Assembly (NCBI RefSeq): GCF_014646015.1
Contig: NZ_BMMQ01000001.1
Span: 248,001 to 312,000 of the forward strand
DNA from: Microbacterium nanhaiense
Lineage (GTDB): Bacteria; Actinomycetota; Actinomycetes; Actinomycetales; Microbacteriaceae
Length of the DNA stretch: 64,000 bases
Reading direction: 5' to 3'
In this document: in pieces, positions 60,027 to 64,000 of the stretch
Numbering within the stretch: the first letter of the stretch is position 1
Layout of the letters: every line of letters begins with the position of its first letter
Translations under genes and position numbers: made by a program
Notes under the pieces: model-generated
The model's input: the letters and a program-made list of their open reading frames with translations, nothing else
Databases searched by the model: none
Told to the model about the DNA's origin: nothing

Positions 60027-61012
60027 GATCCCACCGCCACGATCGGCGCGGGGCGGTGCCGCCGCTTCAGCCGCGGATCCGCGACGAGTTCGAGCGCGTC
60101 GGTCGCGATCATGACGACGACGTAGATGAGCGCGACGATCACGATCGCCCCGACCATGACCGGCACGTCGCGGCCGAGAGCCGCGTCCTGCAGCAGTCTG
60201 CCGAGGCCCGGCCGAGCGAACAACACCTCCACGACGAGCGCCCCGGACAGCAGTCCGCCGAAGGCCCAACCCGAGAGCGAGATCGCGGGTAGGACGGCGT
60301 GACGAAGCGTGTGGCGGACGAGTACCCGAGACTCGGCTGCGCCGCGGGCGCGGGCGGTCGTCGCGAAGGGGGCAGCGTCGGCATCGTCGAGGGCGTCGCG
60401 CGACACCTGCGAGAGGAATCCCGCGATGGGCACCGCGAGCGTGATCACGGGCATGAGGAGCGAGGCGGGGTCGTTGCCCGCGCTCGTCGCGGGGAGCCAC
60501 CGCAGCGAGGAGGCGAAGATCATGATCATGACGGCGCCGAGCCAGAACTGCGGCGCGACGCTCGCGACGATCTCGAGGCCGCGGACGATCGCCGCGACGA
60601 GCCGCCCGAGGTGCCCCCGGGTGACGGCCTGCAGCAGCGCCCCGAGGAGCGCCATCGCCCACGCGGCGCCAAGCGCCAGCACCGCGAGCAGCGCCGTCGA
60701 TCCGAGTTGCTCGCCGATGAGCTCGGCGACGGGGCGATGCTTGGAGAACGAGTCGCCGAGGTCCAGCGTGGCGATGTCGCGCAGCTGGAGAAGGTACTGC
60801 ACGACGAGCGGCTTGTCGAAGCCGTATTGGGAGATGGCTGCCTGGACCGCCTCCTCGCTCGCCTGGGATCCGGGGCCGCCGAGCACGGCCTGCAACGGAT
60901 CGCCCGTCATTCGCATGGCGAAGAACACGACGGTCGCGACGAGCCAGAGCACGAGAATCGCGGCTCCGAGCTTCGCCGCGATCCATCGCGCGACGCGTGC
61001 GGCGGCGGTCAC
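60023..61012 (-). CDS. Peptide ABC transporter permease (DppB type)
   Basis: A 329-residue membrane protein. The N-terminal helix (about residues 17-35) and VVFFAMRMTGDPLQAVLGGP near residue 30 are typical of DppB/OppB, as is the late ATTARARGAAESRVLVRHTLR near residue 216. It forms the channel with DppC. It overlaps the binding-protein gene and the DppC gene by four bases each. The substrate could be peptides, nickel or other solutes; the fold does not tell. Confidence 0.92.
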   Translation of the reverse strand: MTAAARVARWIAAKLGAAILVLWLVATVVFFAMRMTGDPLQAVLGGPGSQASEEAVQAAISQYGFDKPLVVQYLLQLRDIATLDLGDSFSKHRPVAELIGEQLGSTALLAVLALGAAWAMALLGALLQAVTRGHLGRLVAAIVRGLEIVASVAPQFWLGAVMIMIFASSLRWLPATSAGNDPASLLMPVITLAVPIAGFLSQVSRDALDDADAAPFATTARARGAAESRVLVRHTLRHAVLPAISLSGWAFGGLLSGALVVEVLFARPGLGRLLQDAALGRDVPVMVGAIVIVALIYVVVMIATDALELVADPRLKRRHRPAPIVAVGS

Positions 61013-62652
61013 TTCGTGAGCGCGGCGTTGATCAGGGTCGGAGTGTTGATCGTGGCGATCGGCACTACGCCCTCGACCCCCTTCGTGAGGTAGTGGTTCT
61101 GCTCGTCGTAGATCGGCATGGCGGCGTACGACTCGAGGATCCGCTTCTGCGCCTCGGTGTAGAGCTCCTTGCGGCCGGCCTCGTCGGTCGTCGCGAGGGC
61201 CTCGTCGAGCAGTGCGTCGACCTCCGGATCGTTCATGCCCGACACGTTGGCGAAGTAACCCGAGGGCTCCGGGGTGCGGCTGTCGGAGTGATAGGTGATG
61301 CGCAGCACGTCGGGGCCGACCGTCGTGTAGGGGGCGGACACCGCCTCGTACTCGTACGCGAACAAGTTCTCGTACCAGCCCCAGAGATCGGTCACATTGA
61401 GCTGCACGTCGAAGCCGACCTTCGCCGTGTTCGCCTGAATCTGCTCGAAGAGCGACTGCTCGGCCTGCGTGGACTGGTTGCTCGCGACAGGGAAGCGGAC
61501 CGTGAGCTTCTTGCCGTCCTTCTCGCGAATGCCATCGTCGCCCATGACCCAGCCCGCCTCGTCGAGGAGCTCGGCGGCGCGTTCGGTATCGGTACTGAAC
61601 AGGGACTCGTCCGAGTAGGCAAACGGCTCCATGCTCGACATGACCGAGTAGGAGCGCTCGGCCGTGCCCGCGAACAGCGTCTCGATGCCCGGTGTCGGGT
61701 CCGCGGAACGGATGAACGCTTCGCGAACACGGATGTCGTCGAAGGGCGCCTGGGCCATGTTCAGCTCGACCCGGTTCGACGCTGCCGCGCGGGGAGCATT
61801 GATGTGCGTGATGCCCTGGCCCTCCGCCGCCATGATGTCGGTCGGCAGCGGGCTGTCGACCATCTGGACCTCATCGGAGACGAGCGCGGCCTGTCGGGTC
61901 GCGGCGTCTGGGATGAAGCGCCACTCGATCGCCTCGAGGTGAGCGGGGCCGTCGTGGTCGGCCTCGGGCGCCGTCGTCACGTAGTCGTCGTTGCGCGTGA
62001 GCAGGATCGATTCCTGCGGCGTCCACTCGCCGTACACGAAGGGGCCGGTGCCGATCGGGGCCTGGCAGTTCGCGTCCTTGCCGCGTTCGATGCCGGCCGG
62101 CGACTCCATCGCCGCCCAGTGTTGGCTGAGCACCTCGAGGAGCGCCGACTTGGGGCGCGAGAGGTTGAGGGTGAGGTGGGTGTCATCGACGATGTCGACG
62201 CTCTCGATCTCCTTGACCGCGATGCGGCCGGTCGACGAGCCCGTCTCCGGATCCTGCATGTGCTCGATGTTTGCCTTCACGGCCTCGGCGTCGAAGGGCG
62301 TGCCATCCGTGAACGCGATGCCGTCCTTCAGCACGATGTCCCAACTGAGCCCGTCCTCGCTCGGCGTGCCCGATTCCGCGAGCCAGGGGACGATCTCGCC
62401 ATCGGCGGAGCGGCCGAATAGCGGTTCGAGCACCTGGGTCGCGAGCAGCGCCTGCGACCAGTAGCCGCCCACATGCGGGTCGAGGCAGCTGGGCTCGCCA
62501 TACCCCGTCGCGTACACGAGCGTGCCGCCCTCGATCGTTTCGGCGGGTGCGGCGCTCGGGTCGGAGCCCTCGGAGGGCGCGGAGCACCCGGCGGCGAGCA
62601 GCGCCGCGGAGGCGAGAGCGAGAGCCAGCAGGGCACGACGGAACAGAGGCAT
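61009..62652 (-). CDS. Peptide/solute-binding lipoprotein (SBP_bac_5 type)
   Basis: A 547-residue extracytoplasmic binding protein with a lipobox LLAAGCSAP (lipidated Cys near residue 23). Family 5 features include VYATGYGEPSCLDPHVGGYWS near residue 48, WDIVLKDGIAFTDGTPFDAE near residue 105, and GTGPFVYGEW near residue 200. It hands substrate to the DppBC-type permeases downstream. The ligand is unknown; peptides are typical. GACGGT inverted-repeat arms (62664-62669 and 62694-62699) upstream may be an operator for this operon. Confidence 0.9.
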   Translation of the reverse strand: MPLFRRALLALALASAALLAAGCSAPSEGSDPSAAPAETIEGGTLVYATGYGEPSCLDPHVGGYWSQALLATQVLEPLFGRSADGEIVPWLAESGTPSEDGLSWDIVLKDGIAFTDGTPFDAEAVKANIEHMQDPETGSSTGRIAVKEIESVDIVDDTHLTLNLSRPKSALLEVLSQHWAAMESPAGIERGKDANCQAPIGTGPFVYGEWTPQESILLTRNDDYVTTAPEADHDGPAHLEAIEWRFIPDAATRQAALVSDEVQMVDSPLPTDIMAAEGQGITHINAPRAAASNRVELNMAQAPFDDIRVREAFIRSADPTPGIETLFAGTAERSYSVMSSMEPFAYSDESLFSTDTERAAELLDEAGWVMGDDGIREKDGKKLTVRFPVASNQSTQAEQSLFEQIQANTAKVGFDVQLNVTDLWGWYENLFAYEYEAVSAPYTTVGPDVLRITYHSDSRTPEPSGYFANVSGMNDPEVDALLDEALATTDEAGRKELYTEAQKRILESYAAMPIYDEQNHYLTKGVEGVVPIATINTPTLINAALTK

Positions 62653-62662
62653 GGAATCCCCT

Positions 62663-62700
62663 CGACGGTGAATTGGACGATGTCCAGAAAAGGACCGTCG
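62663..62700. promoter_or_regulatory. Inverted repeat upstream of the peptide importer operon
   Basis: CGACGGT (62663-62669) and ACCGTCG (62694-62700) form a 7-bp inverted repeat with a 24-base spacer that contains a second, smaller repeat GGAC/GTCC. It is the only notable structure in the 74-bp intergenic region. A regulatory role is inferred. Confidence 0.35.
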
Positions 62701-62726
62701 ACAAGTCTAACCCCGCCCGTGCGGAC

Positions 62727-63719
62727 CTAGACCGCCTGCGCGAACTCGGCGGGCTCGTCGGCGCCGATGTGTTGCAGGTGCGAGGGGATCTCGCGTCCCT
62801 TCTCGCGCATCGACTTCGCCCACAGCCTGCCCGCCCGGTAGGAGGAGCGGACGAGGGGACCCGCGAGCACGCCCAGGAATCCGATCTCCTCTGCGAGCCT
62901 CTTGAACTCGACGAACTCGTCCGGCTTCACCCAGCGGGCCACCGGCATGTGCCGCGGCGACGGCCGGAGATACTGCGTGAGCGTGATGATGTCGCACCCC
63001 GAGTCGTGCAGGTCCTGCAGGGCGACGGCGACCTCCTCGGGCTCCTCGCCCATGCCGAGGATGAGGTTCGACTTCGTGATGAGTCCGGCCTCGTGGCCCT
63101 GCGTGATGACGCTGAGCGAGCGGTCGTAGTCGAACGCCGGCCGGATCCGTCGGAACACGCGCGGGACGGTCTCGACGTTGTGCGCGAAGACCTCGGGGCG
63201 TGCGCTGAAGATCTCGCCGAGGAAGCGCGGATCCGCGTTGTGCTCGTTCGCGAGCAGTTCGACGCCCGTGTTCGGGTTCAGGGCGTGGATCTGCCGCACC
63301 GTCTCCGCGTTGAGCCAGGCGCCCGTGTCGGCGAGATCGTCGCGCGCAACGCTCGTCACGGTCGCGTAGCGCAGGCCCATGCGCCGGACGGACTCGGCGA
63401 CGCGGCGCGGCTCATCCGTGTCATAGGCGTCCGGCTTGCCGGTGTCGATCTGGCAGAAGTCGCATCGGCGGGTGCACTGGGATCCGCCGATGAGGAACGT
63501 CGCCTCCCGGTCCTCCCAGCACTCGAAGATGTTGGGGCAGCCGGCCTCCTGGCAGACCGTGTGCAGCTCCTCCGTCTTTACGAGGGAGTGGAGCTCCTGA
63601 TACTCGGGGCCCTGCTTGACGCGAGTCTTGATCCACTCGGGCTTCTTCTCGATCGGGGTCTGCGAGTTGCGCACCTCGAGGCGGAGAAGCTTGCGGCCGT
63701 TGGGGGCGGAGACACTCAT
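62727..63719 (-). CDS. lipA: Lipoyl synthase
   Basis: A radical-SAM enzyme that inserts two sulfurs into octanoyl groups on lipoyl domains. The 330-residue protein has the auxiliary cluster motif [12 protein letters not shown] (C-x4-C-x5-C) near residue 55 and the radical-SAM motif CTRRCDFC (C-x3-C-x2-C) near residue 82. The C-terminal RSSYRAG serine is also present. Its ATG overlaps the lipB stop by four bases, the usual lipB-lipA operon. Confidence 0.96.
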   Translation of the reverse strand: MSVSAPNGRKLLRLEVRNSQTPIEKKPEWIKTRVKQGPEYQELHSLVKTEELHTVCQEAGCPNIFECWEDREATFLIGGSQCTRRCDFCQIDTGKPDAYDTDEPRRVAESVRRMGLRYATVTSVARDDLADTGAWLNAETVRQIHALNPNTGVELLANEHNADPRFLGEIFSARPEVFAHNVETVPRVFRRIRPAFDYDRSLSVITQGHEAGLITKSNLILGMGEEPEEVAVALQDLHDSGCDIITLTQYLRPSPRHMPVARWVKPDEFVEFKRLAEEIGFLGVLAGPLVRSSYRAGRLWAKSMREKGREIPSHLQHIGADEPAEFAQAV

Positions 63720-64000
63720 GCGGGGATCCTCTCGAAGGCGTCGCGGAAGGCGGACGCGGTGGCGTCCTTGATATCGGCGGGGGAGATGTCCCGCCCGGAT
63801 TCGCGGGCGATGGTCGTCACGCCGGCGTCGGTGATGCCGCAGGCGACGATCTCGTCGTACGGGTCGAGGGAGTGGTTGCAGTTCAGCGCGAAACCGTGCA
63901 TGGTCACGCCCTGCTGCACCCGCATCCCGATGGCGGCGATCTTGTCGGCGGATCCGTCGGCGCGCTCGACCCAGACACCGCTGCGCCCGTCGATCTGCAC
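63716..64000 (-). CDS. lipB: Octanoyltransferase LipB, C-terminal part (cut by window edge)
   Basis: It transfers octanoyl from acyl carrier protein to lipoyl domains. Only the last 94 codons are in the window; the start lies beyond 64000. The catalytic lysine region [22 protein letters not shown] and the catalytic cysteine in DEIVACGI are both visible, so the enzyme should be active. The stop overlaps the lipA start. Confidence 0.93.
   Translation of the reverse strand: MQIDGRSGVWVERADGSADKIAAIGMRVQQGVTMHGFALNCNHSLDPYDEIVACGITDAGVTTIARESGRDISPADIKDATASAFRDAFERIPA

Noticed and set aside
1..64000. CRISPR arrays, insertion sequences, prophage, rRNA
   Set aside because: No regularly spaced repeats, transposase or integrase motifs, phage structural genes or rRNA sequence were seen on either strand.

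Overview
The window is one contiguous stretch of a high-GC actinobacterial chromosome. The most likely source is a Microbacteriaceae member (Microbacterium-like). The evidence is strong G/C bias at third codon positions, many GTG starts, frequent leaderless-type starts, a CofD (F420) gene, and conserved actinobacterial gene orders: leuB-ilvE, FAH-gltX, leuCD-murA-plsC-gpsA-ddl-DUF3515-thiL-rsmD-recG-coaD-DUF177-rpmF-rnc-mutM, smc-ftsY, and lipB-lipA. The assignment rests on gene content and protein appearance, not on a database search.

Layout. 1-1.2 kb: end of leuB, then ilvE. 1.3-8.1 kb: an amino-sugar (N-acetylglucosamine or chitobiose type) cassette with a cytoplasmic GH20 hexosaminidase, a divergent ROK repressor, a CUT1 binding lipoprotein, two permeases and a ROK kinase. 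It has no ATPase of its own and appears inserted between ilvE and the FAH-gltX pair. 8.1-13.2 kb: FAH hydrolase, gltX, tRNA-Gln, an MFS remnant, a YicG-type channel, a double UspA protein and MsrA. 13.3-19.6 kb: a sugar oxidoreductase and a rhamnoside cassette (GH78 enzyme, MFS transporter, LacI regulator), each with a visible palindromic operator. 19.6-24.5 kb: RibD-like reductase, FolP2-like protein, lipid kinase, metallo-beta-lactamase-fold hydrolase, tRNA-Glu, and a TerC-family membrane protein behind a candidate manganese (yybP-ykoY) riboswitch.

24.5-38.2 kb: leuCD behind a candidate leucine leader peptide and attenuator, then the long housekeeping run from murA to mutM covering cell wall, lipid, thiamine, CoA, ribosome and DNA repair. 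38.2-50.4 kb: an accessory block between mutM and smc, which are normally close. It holds hypothetical lipoproteins and membrane proteins, a UDG-like protein, ArsC, DUF1801 and GyrI-like proteins, CofD with a flavin oxidoreductase, and three tandem double-GNAT acetyltransferases preceded by two small proteins. 50.4-57.8 kb: smc, an RsmC/RlmG-like methyltransferase, an AAA ATPase with its own operator-like region, ftsY and DUF2004. 57.8-62.7 kb: a complete dipeptide/oligopeptide ABC importer in four overlapping genes. 62.7-64 kb: lipA and the 3' part of lipB.

The most notable regulatory items are the terC leader, where the aptamer P1 stem and a ribosome-site-sequestering hairpin compete for one strand, and the leuC leader, where a 16-codon peptide with Leu-Leu-Leu overlaps the left arm of a hairpin. 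I found no CRISPR array, rRNA, complete insertion sequence, prophage or defence system. Nothing here is clearly a wholly new biological system; the triple GNAT locus and the AAA ATPase locus are the least explained.
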